DNA of 64,000 bases. Source: Chitinophagaceae bacterium. GTDB lineage: Bacteria > Bacteroidota > Bacteroidia > Chitinophagales > Chitinophagaceae. The stretch spans positions 744,001 to 808,000 of the forward strand of contig JADJPV010000002.1 in assembly GCA_016713085.1 (NCBI GenBank). Direction: 5' to 3'. The position numbers and the translations under genes were made by a program. This document shows positions 44,927-54,210 of this stretch, piece by piece (the stretch's first letter is position 1; every line of letters begins with the position of its first letter). The notes under the pieces were generated by a model, which was given only the letters and a program-made list of their open reading frames with translations, was not told the origin of the DNA and did not search any database.

Positions 44927-47860
44927 TTGAGACACTGGAAGAGGTCGAACAATACATATGATCTGTACGTAAATACCGGCAATGATGCATCTATCAGCAG
45001 TAATTATGTAACAGGTGTAATGAAAGATGAGTACAACGATCTTTGGGCTTCCACCTGGTTTCATGGAGTTAACAGGTTGAAAGCGGGCTCAGGAAAATTT
45101 GAACGTTTCTCCTGTTATAATCCAAAGACAAAAGAAACAGAATATAATGTATGGCTGGTTTACCGTGACCGGTTTAAAAATATCTGGGCAAGCACCGTAA
45201 ACAACGGAACACTCTATACGTTTAACAGGCAAACGAATCAATTTGAAATTTTTGATGACAGGATTGTAGACGTACAATGTTTAACAGAAGATCGTAATGG
45301 GGAGTTGTGGGCAGGTAATTACAGCAGTTTAATCAGCATCAATCAAAATAAAAAAACACATCATATTTACCCGGTTGGATATCCTGTAAGATCTATTCAT
45401 GAGGACATTCATAAAAATTTCTGGGTAGGAACAGAAGGTGGAGGCTTGCTTCTTTTTAACAGGGCAAACGGTACTTTTCAACGTTTTACAACAGGTGAGG
45501 GGCTGCCCAATAATAATGTACTCCGTATTCTTGAAGATCAGCATGGCATTCTGTGGATGAGCACCTACAATGGTTTGTGCAGGTTTGATCCTGTGAACAG
45601 AAGCTTCAGGAATTTTACTTATGCTGATGGCCTGCAAAGCAATCAATTCAGTTTCAATGCAGCTCTTCCGCTTCGTTCAGGTGAATTTTTATTCGGAGGT
45701 ATTAAAGGGTTTAATATTTTCCATCCTGACAGTATTAAAGAATCAAAAGAAGTGCCCCGTGTATTTTTAATCGGGTTAAAAATTGATAACACCCCGATTG
45801 AAGAAGAAGACCGTTATGTAACCGGAAGACAGGAGGAGTATGTGAAGCAAATAAAAGTGCCTTACGATAAAGCTATCCTGTCGCTTGACTTTCTTGCATT
45901 GGATTACTCGTTGGCAGATAAATTACAGTATGCCTATCAACTGACCGGTTGGGATAAAAACTGGAACAATACCGGAACGAACCGAACAGCAAACTATACC
46001 AGAATTCATGAGGGCACTTATATATTCAGTGTTAAAGTAATGAATGCATATGGTATATGGGGTGAAGAAACCAGGTTGCTGCAAATAACCATCCTGCCTC
46101 CCTGGTTCCGTTCCTGGTGGGCATATATTTTATATGCTGTGTTTATCATTGGTGCGGTTTACTTCTATCTCTTATATAATAAACGGCAGGAACGTTTACG
46201 GTATGAAATTAAACTGGCCCATCTTGAAAGTGAACAGGAAAAAGAGTTAACGGAAAAAAAGATTTCATTTTTTACACATATCTCTCATGAATTCAGAACA
46301 CCGCTTACACTGATCATTAATCCGCTGAAGGAACTGGTGAAAGAAAATACAAATGAAGATATTCATAGGAAGACAACCATGATTCACCGTAATGCAAAGC
46401 GTTTGCTGAGCCTTGTTGATCAATTACTGCTGTTCAGAAAAGTGGAATCGGTAGATCAGCAGATGCGTATTGAACATTTTGATATTGCAGAAGTTTGTAA
46501 TGAAGTGTACCTCAGCTTCAGTCAGCATGCAGCAATGAAGAACATCCGGTTTGTGTATGAAAAAAATGAGCAGAATATTTTTATTTATGCAGATAAAGAA
46601 AAGGTAGAGATCATCCTGTTCAATCTTATTTCGAATGCATTTAAATATACCGAAGCCGGTGGAGAGGTGATGCTCGGTATTATTCAAAATGAAAATGAAA
46701 TTGAAATAGTTGTAAGCGATACCGGCAGTGGTATACCAATGGAAACCGGTGCTAAACTGTTTGAATCATTTTACCAGGCTGAAAATACAGGAAAGGCATC
46801 TCAAACAGGTTTTGGTATTGGTTTGTATGTCTCTCAAAAATTAGCACAGGCCCATCAGGGTCAGCTGTCATATACAAGCGAGCCGGGTAAGGGAACAACA
46901 TTCAGTTTAAAACTGCTGAAGGGGAAATCGCATTTTGCGGCACGGCATATCAGTGAAGAATATAAACCTGCACAAACGATCCTGCATGAGCTGGTTGAAG
47001 ATCCCGATTCAGAAAACCTGCTTGCTGAAGAAACTGAAACAAAACAAAACAAGTCAGCTGTTATTGATAAAATCACATCAGGTTTACCAACAATGGTGAT
47101 TGTGGATGACAATGCTGAACTGCGTTCTTACATCAGGCAGGTATTTGAAGGTTCTTTTAATATCTATGAAGCAGATGATGGAAGTACTGGTTACGAACTG
47201 GTGCTGAAGGAAGTACCCGACATTGTTATCAGTGATGTAATGATGAAAAAAGTGGGTGGTATTGAAATGGTGAAGAACATAAAAGAAATGCCATCTATTG
47301 CACATATCCCGGTCATTCTGCTTACATCAAGCTCATCAGAAGAAGTAAAGCTGAAGGGCATTGAAGGCGGGGCAGAGGATTATATTACCAAACCATTCGA
47401 CAGGGAAATTATTATTGCCCGTGTACAAAATATCCTCAAAGGAAGGAACCGGCTACAGCAGTATTTCTTCAATACAGTCACCTTAAAACCGGCTTCAGGA
47501 GTGGCAGGGGAGCATAAGATATTCCTTGAACGCTGTATTGCCATTGTTGAAAAGCACCTTGATAATCCCGAGTTCACCATTCAAACCTTCTGCAAAGAGA
47601 TTGGGATGAGTCATCCGAGCCTCTACAAAAAAATTAAAGCTGTTTCTGGGCTCACGGTAAATGTATTTGTCCGTTACCTGCGACTAAGAAAAGCTGCAGA
47701 GCTTCTCATCAATACCAACAAAACAATTGTAGAGGTAACTTATATTACCGGGTTTAACGATGTACGTTATTTTAGGGAACAGTTCTTTAAGCTGTTTGAA
47801 ATGAAACCATCTGATTACGTAAAAAAATACCGCAAAGCCCTGGGAGCTGGCTCGGTGTAA
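44927..47860 (+). CDS. HTCS fragment 3 (rest of the propeller, kinase, receiver, AraC domain)
   Basis: 977 residues from an internal Met. The frame itself is open from 44836. It contains all signalling domains but lacks the N-terminal signal peptide. Confidence 0.75.
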   Translation: MRHWKRSNNTYDLYVNTGNDASISSNYVTGVMKDEYNDLWASTWFHGVNRLKAGSGKFERFSCYNPKTKETEYNVWLVYRDRFKNIWASTVNNGTLYTFNRQTNQFEIFDDRIVDVQCLTEDRNGELWAGNYSSLISINQNKKTHHIYPVGYPVRSIHEDIHKNFWVGTEGGGLLLFNRANGTFQRFTTGEGLPNNNVLRILEDQHGILWMSTYNGLCRFDPVNRSFRNFTYADGLQSNQFSFNAALPLRSGEFLFGGIKGFNIFHPDSIKESKEVPRVFLIGLKIDNTPIEEEDRYVTGRQEEYVKQIKVPYDKAILSLDFLALDYSLADKLQYAYQLTGWDKNWNNTGTNRTANYTRIHEGTYIFSVKVMNAYGIWGEETRLLQITILPPWFRSWWAYILYAVFIIGAVYFYLLYNKRQERLRYEIKLAHLESEQEKELTEKKISFFTHISHEFRTPLTLIINPLKELVKENTNEDIHRKTTMIHRNAKRLLSLVDQLLLFRKVESVDQQMRIEHFDIAEVCNEVYLSFSQHAAMKNIRFVYEKNEQNIFIYADKEKVEIILFNLISNAFKYTEAGGEVMLGIIQNENEIEIVVSDTGSGIPMETGAKLFESFYQAENTGKASQTGFGIGLYVSQKLAQAHQGQLSYTSEPGKGTTFSLKLLKGKSHFAARHISEEYKPAQTILHELVEDPDSENLLAEETETKQNKSAVIDKITSGLPTMVIVDDNAELRSYIRQVFEGSFNIYEADDGSTGYELVLKEVPDIVISDVMMKKVGGIEMVKNIKEMPSIAHIPVILLTSSSSEEVKLKGIEGGAEDYITKPFDREIIIARVQNILKGRNRLQQYFFNTVTLKPASGVAGEHKIFLERCIAIVEKHLDNPEFTIQTFCKEIGMSHPSLYKKIKAVSGLTVNVFVRYLRLRKAAELLINTNKTIVEVTYITGFNDVRYFREQFFKLFEMKPSDYVKKYRKALGAGSV

Positions 47861-47953
47861 ATGGGGAAATTTCCACACAGAAACTGCTTTTTCAGGCTGA
47901 ATTCATCTGAAATGATGTATGCTTAAGCTTAGCTTTTCTCATTATCTACAACG

Positions 47954-47968
47954 TTTGAAATTTTCAAA
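47954..47968. promoter_or_regulatory. Palindrome upstream of the second SusC gene
   Basis: TTTGAAA and TTTCAAA flank a single T. It sits about 130 bases before the SusC start and just upstream of the C-run repeats. Possibly part of the same control region. Confidence 0.35.
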
Positions 47969-47980
47969 ATAATGAATTTA

Positions 47981-48009
47981 CCCCCCTATTTTTATCATTT
48001 GTCCCCCCT
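47981..48009 (+). promoter_or_regulatory. Direct CCCCCCT repeats 22 bases apart upstream of SusC, candidate HTCS site
   Basis: CCCCCCT occurs at 47981-47987 and again at 48003-48009, a start-to-start spacing of two DNA turns. AraC-type DNA-binding domains usually bind direct repeats at such spacing, and the adjacent HTCS ends in an AraC domain. The 239-base gap has no gene. Confidence 0.5.
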
Positions 48010-48099
48010 GAAAAAGTGAGATACTTGTTCAAATTTGGTATGTAATTCGGGAAAAGGATCATTTCTTTTCCGTTTCATTCAAAACAAAATTGCTGTCAT

Positions 48100-51000
48100 A
48101 TGACCAAAAACTACTGCCGTCTGTTATGGAGTAATGTCCGCAGGCAGGTATCTCGTGTTCAACTCAGGCAGGCCAGCCTTTCTCTTTTATCAGGCCTTTT
48201 TCTGTTAATAATGTTACCCCTGGCTTCTTTTGCCCAGGATAAAACTGTAACCGGTGTAATAACGGATGCAGAGAATGGCGATGTTGTAGCAGGTGCTACC
48301 GTTACCATTAAGAATAAAAAAACATCGGTTATTACAGATGTGCAGGGTGTATTTAAAATTAAAGCGGCCGATGGAGATGTACTGCAAATCACAAATGTTG
48401 GTTATGCAGTAAGTGAAGTAGCTGTTGATTTCAGCTCATCCATGCAAATTAAACTCACCGCAACCAACAGGCAGTTAAATGAAGTGGTAGTTGTTGGTTA
48501 TGGTACAAAGAAACGTGCTGATGTAACCGGTTCGGTTGTTACAGTACCTAAAACACGTTTGGAAAAACTTCCGGTAACCAATATCCTTCATGCTATTGAA
48601 GGTTCTGTAGCCGGTGTAAACATTACACAGTTTTCATCAGTACCCGGCAGTTCTGCAGGTATTTTGGTAAGGGGGCAAAATTCAATCAATGCAAGTTCCA
48701 CTCCATTTATTGTTGTGGATGGAATACCGATGAGTAAAACCGGCGGAGGTACAAATGATATCAACCCGAATGATATTGCCTCTATTGAAATTCTAAAAGA
48801 TGCTTCTGCCACCGCTATTTATGGTATGAACGGGTCGAACGGTGTTATTCTGATTACTACCAAGAGAGGTTCAACCGGTAAACCGGTTATCCGTTACAGT
48901 GGTTATATGGGTTTTGACAATATTGTAAAAACCTTAACCCCGTCTACTCCTGCACAGTATGTTCAAAAATATACTGATTATAAAACACAGGTGCCTTCAG
49001 CACCACAGACTGTTTTATGGAACGCCTATGAAATTGCCAATTACAATGCAGGCAAAACCACAGACTGGCTGAAAGAAGTTACACAGCAGGGGATCATGCA
49101 GGATCATAACCTCAGTGTATCGGGCGGAACAAAAGATATGAAGTACTATGTATCGGGTGATTACCTGAAACAACAGGGTGCAGTTAAAGGCTACCAGTAT
49201 CACAGAGCTACCGTCAGGGCAAACCTTGATGTAAATATTACAGATTTTCTTTCAGTAGGAACTTCTTTCTTTTATACCAACAATAATTTCGACGGGGGCC
49301 GGGCCAATTTTTACCTCGCAGCAGCTATGAGTCCTTATGGTTCATTGTATGATGCAAACGGTAAATATGAAAAATATCCCATGAGGCCTGAGTTGCTGTA
49401 CAAAAACCCATTGCTTGGTTTATATACCGACAGGATTGACCGCAATAACAACCTCAATGGCAATGTTTTTGCTGAAGTAAAATTCAGTGGCCTGTTAAAA
49501 GGATTAAAATACAGACTTAATGCAGGTACAAACTATATCACCACCCGTTATGGTTATTATGAAGGGCGTGATTTCGACAACTCACTCGGTTATGCCAATG
49601 TGTCCAGTTCAGAAACTAATAGCTGGGTATTAGAAAATATTCTCACTTATACAAAAGATTTCGGTGTTCACCATCTTGATTTTACAGGTGTGTACAGCGG
49701 TCAGCAGCGGGCTTATTTCACTTCATCGGCTTCTGCAACAGGTTTCATTAATGATGAACTGTCTTTCCATAACTTGGGTGCAGGTGCTACTCAAACATCC
49801 TCTTCTTACAGGGATAAGTATAATATCGCTTCTCAAATGGGAAGGATCAACTACAGCTACAACAGTAAATACCTGTTAACTGTAACAGCACGCCGTGATG
49901 GTTCTTCAGTAATGGGTGCCAATACAACTAAATATGGTTTGTTCCCTTCAGTGGCATTGGGTTGGAACATCAGCCGTGAAAACTTTATGAACAAGGTTGA
50001 GTTTATTGATAACTTAAAAGTGAGGGCTTCTTATGGTATAACAGGCAATGAAGCAATTTCTGTTTACCAGACAATTACCACCGATGCATCGGTTCGTTAT
50101 CCGTTTACCAGTGTGGGTAATATTGGTGTTTTGGCAAGCAATCTTGGTAATGGCGATTTGCATTGGGAAAATTCAAAAACATTCAACATTGGTATTGATT
50201 TTACTGTACTTAAGAACAGGATCAATGGTACAATTGACTGGTATGAAACCAACTCAGAAGATTTGCTGCTGAGAAGAAGTTTGCCGATTATAACAGGATA
50301 CAGTTTTGTGTGGGATAATTTAGGTAAAACTCAAAACCGTGGTATTGAAGTAATGATCAATTCTGACAACGTAGTTACCAATCATTTCAAATGGAGTTCT
50401 TCTGCAAACTTCTCTGCCAACAAAAACAAACTGGTTGAGTTATATGGAGATGGAAAAGATGATTTAGGTAACAGATGGTATCTTGGTCATCCCATCAGCA
50501 TCATTTACGATTATAAAATGGTGGGCGTATGGCAGGCTGGTGAAGATGCATCTAACTGGGATCCGGGTGTAGCACCTGGAAGCCTGAAATTTGCTGACAT
50601 TAATGGAGATAAAAAAATCGATGCCAACGACAGAACGATACTGGGGCAAACTGCACCTAAATGGATTGGCGGTTTAACCAACACGTTCCAGTACAAAGAT
50701 TTCAGTTTAAATATTTTTATCCAAACTTTCCAGGGCGCACTTAAAAATAATGTTACACTTACTTATGCCGATGAAGCCGGTCGTATGAACATTCCACAGG
50801 AAACCGGTTACTGGACAGCAGCGAACAAGAGTAATACCCGCCCTGCTTTGTCTTATACTAATACAAGGGGATATGGATATGCTTCTGATAACAGCTATAC
50901 AAGAATTAAGGATGTATCGTTAAGCTATAATTTTCCAAAAGCAATACTGGAAAAAATGAAGCTTACAAATCTTACCGTTTACGCAAGCGGCAGAAACCTG

Positions 51001-51129
51001 TACACATTCACCAATTGGATAGGCTGGGATCCGGAACATAACTATTCCTTCAGGGGATCAGGTGACTGGTCAAATAACTATCCTATTACAAGACAGATTG
51101 TGTTTGGTGTACACGTTACACTCCGTTAA
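48100..51129 (+). CDS. SusC/RagA-family TonB-dependent outer-membrane transporter
   Basis: 1009 residues. A long N-terminal stretch precedes a signal peptide ending SFAQ (about residue 45). Domains follow in the SusC order: CarboxypepD_reg-like domain (TVTGVITDAENGDVVAGATV, 50-120), the LNEVVVVGYGTKKRADVTGSV TonB-box/linker region, plug domain (LVRGQNSINASSTPFIVVDGIPM, DIASIEILKDASATAIYG), and a 22-strand barrel ending FGVHVTLR. It imports oligosaccharides with the SusD partner encoded 24 bases downstream. It is the first structural gene after the HTCS and its direct-repeat site, so HTCS activation is likely. Confidence 0.97.
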   Translation: MTKNYCRLLWSNVRRQVSRVQLRQASLSLLSGLFLLIMLPLASFAQDKTVTGVITDAENGDVVAGATVTIKNKKTSVITDVQGVFKIKAADGDVLQITNVGYAVSEVAVDFSSSMQIKLTATNRQLNEVVVVGYGTKKRADVTGSVVTVPKTRLEKLPVTNILHAIEGSVAGVNITQFSSVPGSSAGILVRGQNSINASSTPFIVVDGIPMSKTGGGTNDINPNDIASIEILKDASATAIYGMNGSNGVILITTKRGSTGKPVIRYSGYMGFDNIVKTLTPSTPAQYVQKYTDYKTQVPSAPQTVLWNAYEIANYNAGKTTDWLKEVTQQGIMQDHNLSVSGGTKDMKYYVSGDYLKQQGAVKGYQYHRATVRANLDVNITDFLSVGTSFFYTNNNFDGGRANFYLAAAMSPYGSLYDANGKYEKYPMRPELLYKNPLLGLYTDRIDRNNNLNGNVFAEVKFSGLLKGLKYRLNAGTNYITTRYGYYEGRDFDNSLGYANVSSSETNSWVLENILTYTKDFGVHHLDFTGVYSGQQRAYFTSSASATGFINDELSFHNLGAGATQTSSSYRDKYNIASQMGRINYSYNSKYLLTVTARRDGSSVMGANTTKYGLFPSVALGWNISRENFMNKVEFIDNLKVRASYGITGNEAISVYQTITTDASVRYPFTSVGNIGVLASNLGNGDLHWENSKTFNIGIDFTVLKNRINGTIDWYETNSEDLLLRRSLPIITGYSFVWDNLGKTQNRGIEVMINSDNVVTNHFKWSSSANFSANKNKLVELYGDGKDDLGNRWYLGHPISIIYDYKMVGVWQAGEDASNWDPGVAPGSLKFADINGDKKIDANDRTILGQTAPKWIGGLTNTFQYKDFSLNIFIQTFQGALKNNVTLTYADEAGRMNIPQETGYWTAANKSNTRPALSYTNTRGYGYASDNSYTRIKDVSLSYNFPKAILEKMKLTNLTVYASGRNLYTFTNWIGWDPEHNYSFRGSGDWSNNYPITRQIVFGVHVTLR

Positions 51130-51153
51130 TTGATCAATTAAAACTTTATTACA

Positions 51154-52782
51154 ATGAAGAAAAATAAATTCATCCTGATCGCCTTAATCATTTCGATGCA
51201 GGTATTTTATATCTCCTGCAAGAAAGATTTTCTTAAAGAAGAATTGTTTTCGAGTTACTCGCCGGTAACACTCACCGATTCGCTGGGCTTTGAAGCATCA
51301 GCAGTTGGTTTGTACAATCATCTAAGCACATTTTTTTCCTACAGTGATCCGCAGGGATGGCCAAGTGTATGGCATGCCGGTACCGATATTGCCTTTGTTC
51401 CCCCAACTCAGAAACAGGGAATTGAAGTTCCTTATTACGATTACACACAGTTGATTTCAACAGATGGTGCAGCTTCTTATACCTGGAGCTGGGCTTACCG
51501 CATGATTAATAATGCCAACATTATTATTAAAAATGCTGAAGACCCATCTGTAGCGGGTATGAGCGAGGCAAACAAAAAGAGCATGGCTGCCGAAGCAAAA
51601 TTCTTCAGAGCTTATGCATACAATATCCTTGCAACCTGCTATGGCAAAGTACCATTGGTAACAGAGCCTTTAACCGCTCCCAAAACCGATTTTACAAGGG
51701 CTGCATTAGCTGATGTAAATAACCTGACCATTGCTGATCTGGTTTATGCAGCAGCCAATCTTCCTGAGCCGGGTGCTTTTGGTTCAAAGACAAATGCCAA
51801 TGGTAAACCAACTGCAAGAGCAAACAGGTACCAGGCCATGCAGTTATTAGCTGAAGTATATATCAGGGCAGGAAAACCAGATCTTGCAGAAGCACAATGC
51901 GATGCAATCATCAATAGCGGCAAGTATGCACTTACCAATGCACGTTATGGAGTTAAAGCAACTGTTAACGGCGATTATTTCAGTGATATGTTCTGGTATG
52001 GAAACCAGCGCCGCTACCAGGGAAACAGAGAAGCTATCTGGGTAATGGAACAGGAAAATCCAACTACTATCCCGGGCGGTATTACCAATAACCCGCAGCA
52101 ACGCCGTAACTGGGGTGCTGCTTATTACCAGATTACCGGCATGACTATTTGCGATTCATTAGGAGGAAGAGGTATTGCCCGTATGCGCTTAACCAACTGG
52201 GTTGCTTATGACTTGTATGAAACAACTGATATGCGTAACTCGCATTACAACCTGCGCAGGAAATTTTATTATAACACTGTTGGTAATGCTAACTATGGTC
52301 AGCAGGTGCCTTACACAGGAGCAGATACTGTTTTCAAAATTGCACCTCATACAACCAAATGGTATGAGTATAACCCGAATGATGTGTTTGGTTTTGCGAT
52401 GGTGAACAAAGATTTTATCCTGATGCGTTTGGGTGAAACATATTTGCTGAAAGCAGAAGCTCAGTTTAAACAAGCTAAATTAACTGAAGCTGCCACAACC
52501 ATTAATATTATCAGGGCAAGGGCCAATGCAACTCCGGTTACAGGTGCCCAGATTACTCTTGATTTTATTCTTGATGAAAGAGCAAGAGAATTGCTGGCAG
52601 AAGAAAACAGGAGAATGACCTTGATGCGTACAGGAACTCTTGTTGACAGGGTAACAAGATTCAATACACAAACCATTAACCCGGTGATTGGTATTTCAGC
52701 AAAAAATTTATTGATGCCAATACCTTTAAATGAAATAAATTTAAATAAAGACGCTGTCCTGGACCAAAATACAGGATATTAA
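51154..52782 (+). CDS. SusD/RagB-family nutrient-binding outer-membrane lipoprotein
   Basis: 542 residues, normal for SusD. A lipoprotein signal precedes YISCKKDFL (Cys about residue 22). The usual helices are seen: AYRMINNANIIIKNAED, AAEAKFFRAYAYNILATCYGKVPLV and RYQAMQLLAEVYIRAGK. The C-terminal part has FILMRLGETYLLKAEAQF, ILDERARELLAEENRRMTLMRTG and a LLMPIPLNEINLN ending. It should bind the polysaccharide at the cell surface with the SusC partner. A strong terminator lies 27 bases after the stop, so the enzyme genes beyond may need read-through or their own promoter. Confidence 0.97.
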   Translation: MKKNKFILIALIISMQVFYISCKKDFLKEELFSSYSPVTLTDSLGFEASAVGLYNHLSTFFSYSDPQGWPSVWHAGTDIAFVPPTQKQGIEVPYYDYTQLISTDGAASYTWSWAYRMINNANIIIKNAEDPSVAGMSEANKKSMAAEAKFFRAYAYNILATCYGKVPLVTEPLTAPKTDFTRAALADVNNLTIADLVYAAANLPEPGAFGSKTNANGKPTARANRYQAMQLLAEVYIRAGKPDLAEAQCDAIINSGKYALTNARYGVKATVNGDYFSDMFWYGNQRRYQGNREAIWVMEQENPTTIPGGITNNPQQRRNWGAAYYQITGMTICDSLGGRGIARMRLTNWVAYDLYETTDMRNSHYNLRRKFYYNTVGNANYGQQVPYTGADTVFKIAPHTTKWYEYNPNDVFGFAMVNKDFILMRLGETYLLKAEAQFKQAKLTEAATTINIIRARANATPVTGAQITLDFILDERARELLAEENRRMTLMRTGTLVDRVTRFNTQTINPVIGISAKNLLMPIPLNEINLNKDAVLDQNTGY

Positions 52783-52808
52783 TCAGTAGCAGTCGTTTAG
52801 GTCAAAAA

Positions 52809-52841
52809 ACCGGGAAGCCTTCTGGTTTCCCGGTATTTTTT
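52809..52841 (+). terminator. Rho-independent terminator after the second SusD
   Basis: ACCGGGAAGCC and GGTTTCCCGGT form an 11-bp stem (one G-U pair) with a TTCT loop, followed by A and six T. As in the first PUL, the hairpin separates susCD from the enzyme genes. Confidence 0.9.
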
Positions 52842-52873
52842 ATTGTTCAGTTTGAAACAGACAGATTTCGTGA

Positions 52874-54187
52874 ATGAATAAATGGATTGCCATAGCCGTT
52901 TTCTCTTTTGTTATACAGGTTGTAAATGCGCAATCAGTGAAAAAAACTACACTTGTTGATGTAGATTTTGGCTGGGCACATAATTCAGTGAATACGGTCG
53001 TCTTCAGAAAAAATTCATTAGTTACATGGAAGGATACACAGTTCATTGCATTTTATAATGAACAGCAGTTTGTAGTTATAGGGAAGAGAAAAACCGGAAC
53101 AGCAAACTGGCTGCTTCAGCAAACTGTTTATAAAGGCAATACAGCAGATGCACACAATATGATCAGTATCATGATTGATGGCACAGGGTATCTGCATCTT
53201 TCATGGGATCATCATAACAACTCATTGAATTACTGTAAAAGCAATAAGCCCGGTTCACTGGAGATGACAGATAAAATTTCCATGACAGGATTAAATGAAA
53301 AGAAAGTAAGCTATCCTGAATTCTATAAACTGCCCGGCGGCAATCTGCTTTTTTTTTACAGGGATGGAGGATCAGGCAAAGGAAACCTGGTCATCAACCA
53401 GTACAGCATCAAAACAAAAGAGTGGAAACAGCTTCACAGCAATTTAATTGATGGAGAAGGAAAACGCAATGCATACTGGCAGGCCTGTGTTGATGCAAAA
53501 GGGACCATTCATGTTTCATGGGTTTGGCGTGAGTCGCCCGATGTTGCCAGCAATCATGATATGTGTTATGCACGTTCAGCAGATGGCGGTAAAACATGGA
53601 TGAATTCGGTAGGAAAAAAATATCAGCTGCCCATTACTGCTGCAACAGCAGAATATGCATTACAGATTCCTCAGCAAAGTGAATTGATCAATCAGACTTC
53701 AATGTTTGCTGATGCTTCGGGAAATCCTTATATAGCAAGTTACTGGAGAGAGAAGGGCGACAGCATTCCGCAGTATCATCTTATTTATAAAAAAGGAAAA
53801 CAATGGCAGGCACAGAATCTTGGTTTCAGGAAAACTGCATTCAGCCTCAGCGGTGCAGGAACGAAAAGGATTCCCATATCAAGACCGCAGATCATTGCCT
53901 GGACATCAGGAAAAACAATCAGCGTAGCAGTTATTTTCAGAGATGAAGAACGTGGTGGAAAAATATCAGCAGCTGTCAGTTCAGATATTAATAGAAAAAA
54001 ATGGGTGATTAAAGATTTGCTGAAAACGCCTGTTGGTTCCTGGGAACCATCTTATGATACAGAGTTGTGGAAACAGAAACGTATCCTTCATTTGTTTGTA
54101 CAGAAAACAGACCAGGCAGATGGAGAAGGCAAATCGGATATGAAGCCGCAAATGGTACAGGTATTAGAGTGGAAACCGGGAAATTAA
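52874..54187 (+). CDS. Secreted BNR-4 beta-propeller protein, candidate polysaccharide lyase or rhamnosidase
   Basis: 437 residues with a signal peptide ending VNAQ. The mature part has about seven repeated four-strand blades with BNR-like signatures (CYARSADGGKTWM) and the BNR-4 stretch DAHNMISIMIDGTGYLHLSWDHHNN, with a conserved-looking His early and a HH pair at the end. Seven-bladed propellers of this kind include ulvan lyases (PL24/PL25), the rhamnose-glucuronate lyase family PL27 and GH145. All attack rhamnose-uronate links. A GH88 unsaturated glucuronyl hydrolase follows directly, which fits a lyase that leaves unsaturated uronate ends. The family number cannot be fixed without a search. 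Confidence 0.82.
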   Translation: MNKWIAIAVFSFVIQVVNAQSVKKTTLVDVDFGWAHNSVNTVVFRKNSLVTWKDTQFIAFYNEQQFVVIGKRKTGTANWLLQQTVYKGNTADAHNMISIMIDGTGYLHLSWDHHNNSLNYCKSNKPGSLEMTDKISMTGLNEKKVSYPEFYKLPGGNLLFFYRDGGSGKGNLVINQYSIKTKEWKQLHSNLIDGEGKRNAYWQACVDAKGTIHVSWVWRESPDVASNHDMCYARSADGGKTWMNSVGKKYQLPITAATAEYALQIPQQSELINQTSMFADASGNPYIASYWREKGDSIPQYHLIYKKGKQWQAQNLGFRKTAFSLSGAGTKRIPISRPQIIAWTSGKTISVAVIFRDEERGGKISAAVSSDINRKKWVIKDLLKTPVGSWEPSYDTELWKQKRILHLFVQKTDQADGEGKSDMKPQMVQVLEWKPGN

Positions 54188-54210
54188 TTTAATGTTTAAA
54201 ATTTAAACGG

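Larger units (their letters stand above)
44004..47860 (+). pseudogene. Hybrid two-component system (HTCS) regulator, two frameshifts
   Basis: About 1285 residues once joined. Order: membrane-targeting signal, periplasmic double beta-propeller of repeated two-component regulator blades (WFGTYDGLSRYDGYGF, LWIGTSKGI, ILWMSTYNGLCRFDP), a Y_Y_Y domain (about 46000), one transmembrane helix, HisKA with SHEFRTPLT (His codon 46286), HATPase with GSGIP and GFGIGLYVSQKLA, receiver domain (VIVDDNAEL; Asp codon 47234) and an AraC-type HTH. The frame shifts at about 44619 (one extra base by GGG) and again at 44824-44828 (T5, expected T4). Both fall in the propeller. HTCS proteins sense a released oligosaccharide and activate the adjacent PUL, which starts 240 bases downstream. 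Confidence 0.88.
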
